Source of the DNA: Welwitschia mirabilis
Lineage: Eukaryota; Gnetophyta; Gnetopsida; Welwitschiales
NCBI GenBank assembly: GCA_051453625.1
Contig: JBOZIK010000001.1
Span: 120,599,831-120,663,830, forward strand
Length of the DNA: 64,000 nucleotides
Direction of reading: 5' to 3'
Position numbers and translations under genes: made by a program. This document shows, in pieces, positions 49,641-61,304 of the stretch (within the stretch, counting starts at the first letter, position 1; every line of letters begins with the position of its first letter). The notes below the pieces were generated by a model, which did no database searches, had not been told where the DNA came from, and saw only the letters and a list, made by a program, of their open reading frames with translations.

Positions 49641-50282
49641 AGGAGAGAGATATGACTTCTCCATGGACTTGGATTAGTGATGGTGATGATACATTACTTA
49701 GGATTGAGAATGTTAAAGAGCAATTATGCAAGAAGGAAGTGGAAACATGAATTCAATATGAGAAGAAAATCATTCTCGAAGGTCGTAAAGAGTGTTGTAA
49801 AAACCATCTTAACTAGAGGACTTCATGGTATACACTGCATGAGTGAAATGTGTAAGCAAGAAGAAGACCCAGTTTGTTAAGCATTTAAATGGTACAACTA
49901 GGCAATTAGAATAATTCATATGCTAGACAGGATGTTTCAAACAATTGATAGAGTGCAGCTAACCAGCAACTTATGTGAGATGGCCAGAAACTTGAAAAGG
50001 TTTTCCAGGGGCCATTAGCAAAGTTAAACAGTAGAAAAATGAATGTGTTAATTAGAAAATTTAAATAAAATCATTAGTTGCAATTGATCAAGTGACCATA
50101 TTAAGATCACATGACATAGATATGGATTTCATCTTTAGGACTCTACATCATGAAAGGTCTACAAGTATGCCTTATTGCATTATATATTATATGTCATATG
50201 ATAAATTCTTTAATTGACATAAAGCATTATTGTCCACTATAAGTTTACATGCAGAACTCAAATACTTTTCTAAAGTAGTTAA
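49641..50282 (+). other. C2 linker between integrase and reverse transcriptase
   Basis: Variable, frame-broken region as usual in copia pol. I see no conserved motif. The open frame at 49677-49880 has no recognisable content. Confidence 0.5.
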
Positions 50283-51120
50283 GGATCTAAGATGGTGAGA
50301 TGTCATAGCAAAAGAGATCGAGGCCTTGGAATCCAACAATACTTGGATGATAGAGGAGGCTTCGAGATCAAAGAAACCCATCAATTTCAAATGGTTTTAT
50401 AAGGTCAAATATAATGAAGATGGATAAGTTGAGTGTTACAAAGCTTAGCTCATGGTGAAAGGATTTACCCAGGTGAATGGGCTGAATTTCCATGAAACCT
50501 TCACTCTAATTGCAAAATTAGTTAGTGACTGATGCTTTCTCATTATGATGATAGCTAGGGAATGGAAACTAAATTAGATGAACATCAATAACACCTTTTT
50601 GCACGGAGATTTGGAGGAGGAAGTCTTCATGAAACTACCTCTAGGATATTTACAAAACAAGGAAATAAGATTTGTAGGATTTATAAGTCACAATATGGCC
50701 TCTGGAAGGCATTGAGGAATTGTTTTGAGAAGCTCTCCTCGACACTTATCAATTTCAGTTTTGTTCAGTTACATGTATATTATTCCTTGTTTACATATTG
50801 GTATAACATGTTTTTATGAGTCTATTGGTGTATGTCGATGATCTTATATTGGTAGGGAATGATACAAATGCATGCAAGAGGTTTAAGACATACTTACATC
50901 AATGTTTTCTTAGTAAAGCTATAGGCCCGTTGAAATATTTCTTGAGCATCGAAGTGGCTTATGGAAGCCAAGGCTTGTTTCTTTATCAACAGAAGTATGT
51001 CTTAGACATCCTTTAAGAGAGTGACATGCTTAAAGCCAAACCGGCAAATTTTTTGATGGAACAAAATCACAAACTAGCATTAATAGCAAGTGAAGATGTG
51101 GCTAGTCTGAGATTGTACTG
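50283..51120 (+). pseudogene. C2 reverse transcriptase, YVDD kept
   Basis: Begins AKEIEALESNNTWMIEEASR and INFKWFYKVKYNEDG, then LNFHETFTLIAKLVSD, then FLHGDLEEEVFMKLPLGYL. After a frame change the open stretch at 50816-51016 reads LLVYVDDLILVGNDTNACKR and IGPLKYFLSIEVAYGSQGLF. The YVDD active site is intact, the only unbroken catalytic core in the window. Several stops and at least one frameshift make the whole non-functional. Confidence 0.9.
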
Positions 51121-51289
51121 AAGGCTAGTGGGATAACTCATCTATCTTACTATTACATAACTAGAATTATGTCACTCAATACACGTTCTTTTCTAATTTG
51201 GGTAGAATACTAAGTAAGAACATCTTGATGCATCATATCATGTGCTATGATATTTGAAGAAAAATCCCATCAAGGCCTCTTATTAAAGG

Positions 51290-51732
51290 TGGATAGTGGT
51301 CTTTGACTATGGACTTAATGTGATTCTGATTGGGCAAGTTGCCTCATCACCAGAAGATCTCTTTCCGGATATTATATTTTACTTGGTTCTTTGGGTATTT
51401 TATGGAAAATGAAGAAACAAGGCATTATCTCTCATTCCTTGGCTAAAGCCGAATACAGGGCCATGGCGGCAACCACCAGTGAGCTTATGTGATTGAAGGT
51501 GTTTTTGAGAGATTTAAGAGTTGAACATTTAGATTTGATGTTGCTTTTTTGTGACAACCAAGTTGCACTACATATTACAGCTAACCTACTATTCGATAAG
51601 AGAACCACTTACATTGAAATATATTGCCATTTTGTTCGAGATCACTTACAAGAAGGAAACATTATCATGACTCATGTGAGCTTAAAGGAGCAACTAACCA
51701 ATATCTTCATGAAGGCATTAAGACGTCAATAA
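51290..51732 (+). pseudogene. C2 RNase H, decayed
   Basis: Reads CDSDWASCLITRRSLSGYYI, ISHSLAKAEYRAMAATTSEL, LLFCDNQVALHITANLLFDK and IEIYCHFVRDHLQEGNIIMT, ending NIFMKALRRQ. All copia RNase H blocks are present. The open frame 51493-51732 covers the end. One stop replaces Trp before LKVFLRDL. Confidence 0.9.
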
Positions 51733-51793
51733 TTCTAGTATCTACTTGGCCAGATGGACATTCAAGATCTTCACGCACCAACTTGAGGGATCA

Positions 51794-52107
51794 TGTTGAA
51801 ATATAGAAAGTAGGTAATGGTTAAAAGTAAATAGTTTAAGGTAGTTATGGTTAGTGATAAGTGCTAGAAGAAGTTGAGGAAGTTATTGTTAGTTTCTTGG
51901 GAGTTATATAGAGGAAGTTAAGGAAGTTATGGTTAGTTTCTTTGGAGCTATACTCTTGTAGACATGTTTAAAGATGAAATGTATCTTGTACATTTTTTTG
52001 CATCATAATATAGAAAATTCTCTCCATCTCTTTATCAATTCCTGGTTATCATCACTCTAGGAACTGATTTTAATTATTTCGATGCAATGATATTGTGGTT
52101 TTCTACA
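51794..52107 (+). repeat. C2 3' LTR
   Basis: 314 bases. It contains a 44-bp tandem duplication (51866-51909 and 51910-51953) absent from the 5' LTR, plus a short insertion near 51970. Confidence 0.9.
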
Positions 52108-54172
52108 CATTGAGTAAATTAGGTTAGTAAATAGATAATGTTAGAACATAAGCAACTAAGAACCTATAAGAACAAATAAAATAAAACATGGAGGAAGCCC
52201 TATGCCACTAAATAAGCTACCATTGCTGCAAGATAAAGATGTCTTATAGACTACAAGATGGAAGAGGGCACCTTGAGTTAAGCAAAAGAGTTATTATAAG
52301 GGAAAGAATGGCTGTAGCAAGAGCTATTGAACTAGATCCAATGCCGTTAGCATGAGAGAGGTACTATTATGAGAGAGAAAGAGAGAGAGGATCTGGTGGA
52401 AGAAAGGAGGCAAATGAGAGAAATGATGGGTCTTATAAGAGGGAAAGATTAGGGTTTAGAAGGTGGATAGCATATCAGTTAAGTGTCACACATGTAATGA
52501 AGTAAATTTAAAGTGGAGAACATCAAGAGGAAGCCCACTTGGCTAACACGCATTAGGCCAAGTGGCATCTCTTAGGAAAATGCATTTTTGAAACCTTTAA
52601 AAAGAAAATAAATAATAATATCTATAGGGAGCTAATAAAGATTTGAATTTTAGAAGAGGGGAGAGTACACACTTGGAATACTTATGATGCGCTAAAGGAA
52701 GGTTAAACAGAATAGGTAATAATGATTAAAAAACATATATGATAAAAGTTATCAAAATGCTAAATTATATGATATAAAAGGTAAGACATAATAATGGAAA
52801 TTACTTAAGCCACATAATGGTGATTTGAGGTAATAATTTTTTAAAAATCTTGGGGTTATGTAAAGGGGAATTACTATTAAATTATGAAAGAGGAAGATGT
52901 AGTTACATTATAAATATTATAAAAAGGCAAATGTAGTGAGTTCAATAAAAGAAAGCATTAGAAGGCCATCATAAGGTATAGTAAATTGTATTTTGAAAAT
53001 AATAAATAAGATAGTAAAAGTTGTATAGTAAATTATATTTTGTAAAACTAAAATAAAATATAAAAAATTATATAGTACATTATATTTGAAAATATAAATA
53101 AGATAATATTATGTAGATGTAATCAGAAAGTATGAAATATATATGCATAATATGAGGGTTAATATAAAAATATGGTAAGATATACATATGTAAGAAGTAG
53201 ATGAGGGTAATATTAAGTGGTGAGAAATAAATACTTATTTGGCTTCTCACCTATTAATATATCTTAGTTATAGATATAGCAGGTAAATGTAGGACAGATG
53301 TGAAAACCTATGATAAAAATGATATTATATAAATGAGTGCTTCCTTTTTATTGGTTTTCACTTTTTAAACATGATTTAATGAATATGTTATTAATAACAC
53401 ATTAGTCTAATAATATTGGACATGATCAAGTTGAATAAAATTTAGTAAAGTCAAGAAGTATATATCTTTATCCTCTCTACATACTTACCCTTAGATAGTG
53501 CTATTAATAAAGTTATAAAAATATGCACTTCAAAATTATAAAGGAGTGAGACAAATTGTATAAGTAAATAAGAAACTTGTTACTAGATTATGTAGAAAAG
53601 TAAACACTAAAAAGGTAATGCTTAAATGAAAGAGATGATGATATAAAATAATAGAAATTATAAACAAAAAAGTAATAAATGAGAATAATAACAATAAACA
53701 TAATGATAGATTATATTAAAATAAAAAGAGGTGAATATGGTTTTAAATCTTAATAGCCCAAACTTTGTATTTATTATTATTATGATCAAAACTTTATTTG
53801 TGATAGGTTTACTTATTAGCATAGTTAGTATACTATACCATTCTTAATTTAATATTTAATTGTTAAATTATATTGTTAATATAATAAACATTGATTTATA
53901 AGCAATGTTCATGAGATCTATATTAGGTATATTGCATGTTGGTATGGAAGTGAAAAATAGTGGAAATACACATGTGTACATAAATGTAGATTTTTATTTA
54001 GTAATAAATATTGCATTAATAATATTAGTTATAATAGAAATATATGAGAAATATATAGATAGTTACCAGTACCCCTAATTCTTTACTTAATGTTGCTTAC
54101 GCATAAATTGGGAATCATAATTATAAGATTTATTAATTAATAATGAATATTTATTCAAAAAACCTTATTAAA

Positions 54173-54279
54173 TAGCTAATGATAATGTAATGATATTTTT
54201 AGTAACAGTATAACAATTTCATTACTACTTATATTATCAAAGTATTAGTGTGGCCATACGATGAGTTATATGGTGTTTC
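54173..54279. other. breakpoint of B3 similarity
   Basis: Similarity to B1 ends here. No terminal repeat or target duplication was found at the junction. Confidence 0.5.
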
Positions 54280-56150
54280 ATTACTATTTACATGCTTTCC
54301 ATATTACCTTTTTTGTGGTTTAAAAGTCCCTTTTTAAAGAATCCAAGAATATGGCAAAACATTCATCTTATAAATCAGTTTTTTGCTCCTTCAGAAATAA
54401 AATTTCAGGACAATTATGTTTTTTAAAGTATTTGAAAGGCTTAGAAAATGCTTTATTATTTTATTTCTTAGGATCATCTAAATATTTTAGATGAGTTTCT
54501 TTACCATGCTATCTTATGGTGGTTATTGCTTTCTCCCATACCTTTAGAAATTACAAATGTTGGATTTAATAAATAATTTGATAAGCTTAATAAAGTTTTA
54601 GTAGGTTTATAGGGCTTCTATTAGTTTATAAAAATCTTTTCTTAAGCTTTATTTATTTCTACATCATGCATGTTAAATATCCTATTATCATTTTATGTAC
54701 ATATAGGAATTATATTAAAAAGATAGCTTACCTATCATTCCCTTCTTTTTAGTGAAAATTGATCATTTTTTGAGAAGTCATACTAAGATTATCTCTATTT
54801 ATAACTAGAAATGGCATGTTTAGAAACCCTTTCATTAGTGAATATCTTTCTTTAATTAGATTTAGAAGATTTCAACCCTTTCAAAGACTAAGCATTTTCT
54901 TTAGCATCTAATGTTTTAAGAACTTATTACTAGGAATTATTTGCATAATTTAGAAGCATCAGGTTTAGGTTTTATATATTGTGACTAGGTAGATTATTTA
55001 TTACATATTTTATCCATTGTTTCCTCATTAATAATGCATGGATTTAGGTTTCTTGTGTTTTCACAAATATTCCTATTAATATAAAATTTCTTTTCTTTTT
55101 TTTTTTTAATTTGCTTTGGATCATTCATAATTTTAATAATTTTCGTGATTTTGTTTGGTATATCATTAAGTCATGGATTCTTTACTTCATTTGGAAATGT
55201 AGATGTGATTTTTGTTTTAGGAGATAAAATTTCTCTAACACTTTATTTTTTGATATGCAAAAGAAAACTAATATTCTTTATTTTGTTTAACTTTACATTT
55301 TTTATTACATATAAAAGGTAAATCTAGAGGTTTACTACATTTTCTAACTTTCTAACCTTAGTTTTACAATCTTTAAATAGGATATGTTCCTCTCTAAGTT
55401 CATCATCCTTTAAATCATCTTAGTGGGATGAACCATGATGGCTCTTCTATGCCTTTAGAAATAGCAAATAAAACTTTTCATTTTCTAGCAATTTAGTTCT
55501 TTAATTTTCTTGATTTCATAGTTCTTATAATCTCTTTTTATCCTCTCTATATCTATATTTCCTTTTATCATTTTTTATCTTGAAATCCTTTTAGTGGTTT
55601 ATGACTCTTATTTTTATGTATTTTCATTTTTGCTATCTAATAATATAGATTGAATTAAACTCTTTTTAATTTTAGAAAAAGAATAACAAAAATTAGAAAA
55701 TTAGGAAATTGATAATGTTTTTTATGAATGGATGAATTATTTAATTCTTTTATTTTTAAAATTTTAAATTTTTGTTTTTCTTATATTTATCTATTCTTTT
55801 AAACTCTCTTGTTATGTTTCATTAATTTATTTTTAAGTTTTATTATATTTTTAATTTCTTTGTTACTTTTTTTCATAGATACTAGAGTAACTCTAAATCA
55901 ATCTTCTAGATGTGGTAGGATAATGTTTTGTGGTTATCATGTTGGTTCCCTTAGGAAATTTCAATATAATTCATGAAATAAGCTTTTCCTAGGTATAAAC
56001 CTAGTGTGTCCCATGTTCTCTTCTTTTTTTCATAGATTATAATAGACCATCTACTCCTCTTACCATAATGTGGAATAACACAAAAAAAACTCTAAATTTA
56101 ATAGGTAGAATATCACTAGGAATTCACTTGGGTTTTACCCATTTCATATT
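54280..56150 (-). pseudogene. decayed coding region of unknown family
   Basis: Minus-strand frames readable in several stretches, in transcription order: PHYGKRSRWSIIIYEKKKRT and LGLYLGKAYFMNYIEIS near 55970-56060; GNIDIERIKRDYKNYEIKKI near 55530-55590; LKDDELREEHILFKDCKTK near 55350-55420; INRNICENTRNLNPCIINEE near 55000-55085; FSKPFKYFKKHNCPEILFLK near 54380-54440. Stops lie mostly at Gln positions. A phrase around HHGSSH with a following acidic pair recurs in diverged form near 54460-54540, hinting at an internal repeat. I find no RT, protease or integrase motif. A retroelement, an endogenous pararetrovirus or captured host sequence are all possible; none is shown. Confidence 0.35.
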
Positions 56151-57099
56151 GAAAATGAAAAATGTAGAAATACAACATTCCTAACATAATGCAATAGGGT
56201 CACACCTTAACATCATTAGAGATGGTTCTCCTTCATGTAATGGTAGTTCTTAGGAACCTTAACAACCACATGGGACTAACATAAATGGCACTAGAAATGA
56301 AGCTAAGTACTATAAATTGATTATGCCTAAATAAAGAATGGCATTAGAGATAAACATTATGTTGAATCATCTTAAACATCATTTACCCAAATCCCTTATT
56401 ACCATTTAACAAGAGTGCCTAAAGATGAGATTACCACATTTCTAATTTAACATATCACATTTGTAATCATAAATTTAACTAACTAAAGAATAATGGTTTT
56501 GGCATATACTTTATATATCTAAGAAGTGTGATTAATAATATTCTTCAATAATTCTATCAACATTTAGAATTTTTAATTTTATAGGTGTACATAAATAGAG
56601 CCTAGAATTTGATTATCATTATCAAATTTTATTTTATTCTCTTTTTTATTTAGCATGTACAACTATTATGAGGTGGATTAAAATTTCCTCCACTGAACTC
56701 TGTTACTTCTGAAGAATATTTATAAGTAAAGTTTTCCCCTTGATATCTTAGCTAAAAGATAACTTTTTTTGTTTTTTAAATTGAAATTTCAATTATTAGG
56801 CTTATGTATTATGTGTGAATAAATGTAAGAAATATTGAAATTAGAAAGAAGATAATATGAAAGTAGAGAAAATAAAAATTAATTTATACAAAAAAATTTA
56901 TAGTTCATATTTAATTTTAAGTATAATATAATTTAAGTAGATTTTTAAAATAGTATTGTGATAGTGAATAATAATTATCAATTAAATTAATAGGTTAATG
57001 AAGACTTAATGAATAGTTTCATATTCTTAAACATATAGTCAAAAACTAAACGAATTCATTTCATGTAATCCATAAGTTGTATTTAAAGTACTTTTATAG
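56151..57099. other. AT-rich stretch, no supported feature
   Basis: Weak plus-strand coding-like phrases near 56130-56470 (for example TQIPYYHLTRVPKDEITTFL), not enough for a call. The rest is AT-rich. Confidence 0.4.
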
Positions 57100-58560
57100 T
57101 TAGAAACTTCCTTAACAATTATACCTTTTAATGAGTAACTCTACTAACTAATTAATCTAATATACATTTGTATAACATACACACCAAATTTATGCTAATA
57201 GAATTAAAGTCCAATTGATGAAAGACTCATATTCTATCTATGAGGTTAGAGGTTAAAACTTTTAGATGTCTACTTGGCACATTATGACATCCTAGAAATA
57301 ATTACATCATATATTTAGGTGATTGTGATGATTTTATTCTTAGGAATGGTATGATCACTAAAATTTTTAAGTTAAACATTTTCTCTTAAGAAGACATACC
57401 ATATTTATAGAGTTATGTAGTATAAAAGTATGTGTGAATCTAATAAGACATAATACATTATTTAATGCCTTATTTGAGTTTTCTATAATTTCTATTTTAA
57501 TATGTCTTTAAATTAATCATTCTAATACTAAAACTACAAGATTATAAGATACTTATAATGGTGGGTGTATTACCTTTTATAATTATTATTTTAACTATCC
57601 CAGTATGAGGGATGTTAAGCATAAAAATTTTAGTGATTATACCTTTTCATAAAACCACTATGATTAGTCAAACATGTGATTTAATTATGCCCAACTTCTC
57701 AGTTGTGTATTAATGAGAGCATCTAAAATTTTAATTCCATGATCTCTTAAATGAAAGATAAATGTCTAACCTATGAGCTATAAGCGCATTAGCTTAATAA
57801 TATTAGTAATTTTACTTTTTTTATAACTTACTTTAAGACTCAATCTTTCTAATTTATGCTTACCATAAAACATCTATAAATAACTATAAAGGTTTAACTA
57901 TTTTTTAATTAATTTTAAATACTTTATCTTTTATTATATGATGTATTTTCTTGTCACAAGAAATTATTTTTATAGTTGTATTACTTTAGCTTGGGATTTT
58001 TATTATGTTTTCTTTATTTACAGAGTATATAAACTTTGTTATGATGGTAGCTAATGTAACTAAATCTGTTGAACTTAATAGATTTTATTATGTTTGAAAT
58101 TTTTTACTATGGAAGGTTTTTGACTACTTCATCACTGTCATCACTACACCTCCCATATAATTAAAAAGAATAGAGAGATAAAAAGAGAGAAAGAAAGTAA
58201 ATTTAGATTTGAAAATTTTCTTAATAGAATGTAATACTATTTTCCTACTTGATGCTCTATAGAGGTCTAAGTAAGACTAGGAAGATAAACATCAAGATTA
58301 TGAATTTTATAGTTCTTAAGGATATGATTAGAGACATTATTCTAAATACAGAATAGGAACTATATTTTCCCCTTATGAAGAGGAACGGAAGATGTTGAAC
58401 TAAAAACTTTTAATAATCATACCTTCTAGTTAGAATAGATACCATGATCATTCAAATTAGTTATTTAATTATGTTTATAGCCTCAAAGTATGTTAGTTAG
58501 ATCATTTAAAGAATTAAATTGATGATCTTCTAAAGGGAGGATTAATGTTCCACAAAATTA
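57100..58560 (-). repeat. three diverged tRNA-like (SINE-like) units
   Basis: The best unit, 57727-57794 read on the minus strand, has a box-A-like TAGCTCATAGGTTAGACA and, about 38 bases on, a box-B-like GGAATTAAAATT (consensus GGTTCGANTCC after C-to-T decay). Related sequence recurs near 58435-58560 and, more weakly, near 57150-57260, each with a nearby TATACCTTTT-like phrase on the plus strand. The repeats suggest tandem or repeated insertion of a tRNA-derived sequence. Confidence 0.35.
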
Positions 58561-59980
58561 ATAACTATATCATTATTCCTTATTCCTCTTCTATATAGTT
58601 CTCTCAATGATAATAAAAGTGTTTTTTGAAGTTTAATGATTAGGAATTTTTCAACCTAATATTAATTTAAGACATTAATTGAGATTGTCATTACTACATT
58701 CTTACTATAATATAAATTAATAGTTCTATTATGATCTTTGCTCCTAGCCATGTTTATCTAATTATTGGTTCTACTCTAAAACTTATAGCCAACAAATGAC
58801 CAAATCTCTTCATAAATTCATATTTACTTCACTGTTTTTGTACTTTAAAATTCTAGATGTCATTATTATCATTCATGTAGGTATTAAAATTAATAGATAT
58901 AGTAGTTTAAAGTATTATAATTATAAAATTATCTTAAAAACTACATTAGCTACATGTGTAAACATATATTTACCCAAAGAAAGACTATTTTATAGAATTA
59001 ACACATAAACTAAAAGAAGTTGGATGTCATGTTTTTAGATCAATTTGTTTTCAAATAACTTCTTGGATCTTATAAATTTTGACAAAGATATTTTATTTAT
59101 TTATTATATATATCTTTCATTAAGTAAAAAGTTATATAACTAGTGGAGGAGATGTTAAATCTCAAAAGTATCATTAAAAATGAAAATATAAATTTTAGTA
59201 TAAAAACAAAGAGCTATTAGCTGATATACCATTATTAGAGAAATATAAAAACATTCAATGGATATCAAATTCAAGTAAAATAAAACAACATATCTTAAAA
59301 ATAAAAAATCCTTGCATAAATCAAAGAAATAAATTTTAAGGTTATTCATTATCTTCTAATGGAATGAAGCTTGAATCATTTTATTTATCACTTTGAATAC
59401 CACTTAATGTCTTTGCTAGGTAAGATGGTATTCTAAATAAATACAATTAACTAGGAAATTCCCATATTTTTATGTGGGTGAGAGCTCTAGTCTTCTTAAT
59501 TTAAATCATATTTAAGCACCATCTTTCATAAGTACTTTTTATAACTAGAGATATTAATAAACAAACTACATAAAAATGTTTTCTTATGGATCTCTTAATT
59601 CTAGGTAGGCTTATTCAGTGAAGGTTCTCTAAGGTAACCTTAAAAATTAGACAAGATTCATTAAACTAGTGCTAAAAAAGCTAAATGAGATCATTAACTT
59701 TAATCTTCTTCTCTTGAATTCATATCTAAAATGTAACATGCTATAGAATACTAGATTTTATTTAAAAATATAAAAAGAAAAAGGTTTTACCTTTTAAAAG
59801 ATAATTTTACAATGGAATTTTTTATAGATAATAGAAAATGAAAAATTAAATGCAATACCAAATGAAGTTATGGGATTTTGATAGCTTGTTATCTCTAAAA
59901 ACTATGAATGTTTTATCTAATAGTCATATCTAGAGGGCATTACTTTTTCATGTTTAGAATTTGATAATAAATTTGCATGT
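58561..59980. other. AT-rich stretch, no supported feature
   Basis: Short open frames at 58796-59008 (+) and 59155-59349 (-) show no known motif and have the composition of noncoding AT-rich DNA. Confidence 0.5.
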
Positions 59981-61204
59981 TGTTTGTTAATTTACAATGT
60001 CTAGATTTAAACTAAGTGAAACATCTAATATCATTCTTCCATAGGAATATATGTGGTAACTTTTACAAAAGGGAGACAATTATTCTTACTTGTAATAAAA
60101 ACTCAAACAAAAGAAAATCTAAAAATGAAAATTAAAATGATGTTTAGTTGATAATGTAAGAAAGTGAAAAATCTATAAGGATCTAATGAAGTCATCCTTC
60201 TCTCTAGCTTTTCTCTAGTGAGTTATGTATCCTAAAATACATACTAAATTATCAAGTCATTAAGGCTCGGTGTGGGAGCATAATCTCATCCACCACATGA
60301 GTGTTGGTGAGTTATTCAATCCTCCTGATACTTCATAGCCCTTCATAAGCATGAAAAGTATGAACCAAAGTGCATAAAATCCATTAAAAAATAGTCACTA
60401 CAAATTCATAAAAGTAACCTCAAATAAATCACTAATCATGAAAGGATTTAATAATTAAGTGAGCTCATCTAAAAATTGCTAATACCTATTTCCATGCATT
60501 AACAATAAAAGAATGAAACCTACTTAAATCTAGTTTCACTTAAAGATTGCTAATACCACATGCATGATTATTAAAATAAAAGCAAGAAAACCAATTCTTA
60601 TATTAAAATTGAAAAAGATACATTATATTAAATGGAGAAATATAAATAATAAAGATTCCTTAATTAGCCTTGGGCATTTTATCCTTAAGAAAGATGATCA
60701 GAACACCATGATGTCCTAGTCCTTTAAGTCTTTCCCACATTAGACCAATTAAAAGATGTTTATAATGAGGATTTAATACTCTTTTATAGATGAGGAAAGG
60801 CTTGGATATATTTTCTATGATTTCATTAAGTAAGCATTAGGTGGATGATTAAATAGGGAGGTTACATGGGCAGTTACATAAGAAGAAAATTACGATATTT
60901 AGTATATATCCATAAATAAGGATTGATTTTTTTCTTATATAAACATGATAATGACATATCGTTTTATTGCTGATGATGTTACCAATGGATGTCATATCAT
61001 GTATCTTCTATATGATTATCCTTATTATGCCATATCTCATCACAACATGTAATCTTATACTTCCCCCAAGTGTTATCAAGTTTGAAAATTTATTTTAGAT
61101 TATTTATGAATTAGCGCATAAGTTAGTTATGATGAACTCCCTAATGTAGGAACATGAGTGTTAACATGTTTTATCTTATAATGCTGATAATGCTAGTAGT
61201 CCTG
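59981..61204 (-). repeat. A4 LTR fragment 1
   Basis: From the LTR end (element orientation) up to the gap. TATAAAAG on the minus strand at 60781-60788. Positions 60379-61204 overlap in content with fragment 2. Confidence 0.7.
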
Positions 61205-61304
61205 NNNNNNNNNNNNNNNNNNNNNNNNNNNNNNNNNNNNNNNNNNNNNNNNNNNNNNNNNNNNNNNNNNNNNNNNNNNNNNNNNNNNNNNNNNNNNNNN
61301 NNNN
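61205..61304. other. 100-N gap inside A4 LTR region
   Basis: A placeholder-sized gap between two LTR fragments that overlap in content. Confidence 0.95.

Larger units (their letters stand above)
47926..52107 (+). mobile_element. C2: small Ty1/copia element lacking gag
   Basis: LTRs at 47926-48180 (255 bp) and 51794-52107 (314 bp), both starting TGTTGAAATATA and ending GGTTTTCTACA. The target duplication is CATTA (47921-47925) / CATTG (52108-52112); the unoccupied site is at about 20009-20013 in B1. Only 195 bases separate the 5' LTR from protease, so gag is absent. Protease, integrase, reverse transcriptase and RNase H follow in copia order. Short LTRs and the PYGKKG integrase tail suggest the Ale/Retrofit lineage, with modest certainty. 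The LTRs are more alike than those of A1, A2, A3 or C1, so this is probably the youngest insertion. Confidence 0.92.
34579..54172 (+). mobile_element. B3: giant LTR, interrupted by A3 and C2, right end missing
   Basis: Starts TGTAGTACCCTAC. Pieces 34579-36568, 46791-47925 and 52113-54172 follow the order of B1 without large insertions or deletions. Similarity to B1 stops near 54172 (B1 position about 30833), some 2 kb before the expected LTR end. The end is deleted or displaced by a further insertion. Confidence 0.75.

Noticed and set aside
10698-54172. B1/B3 similarity as an ordinary segmental duplication
   Set aside because: The units begin after a purine tract and end before a primer site at several junctions, which fits LTR ends and not random duplication ends.
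54465-54480. YLDD phrase on the minus strand, considered as a reverse transcriptase active site
   Set aside because: No other reverse transcriptase block is found on either side, and the context (KYLDDPKK) does not fit.
54280-59980. Endogenous pararetrovirus
   Set aside because: No reverse transcriptase, protease, coat-type zinc finger or movement-protein motif that I could recognise. Left as unknown.
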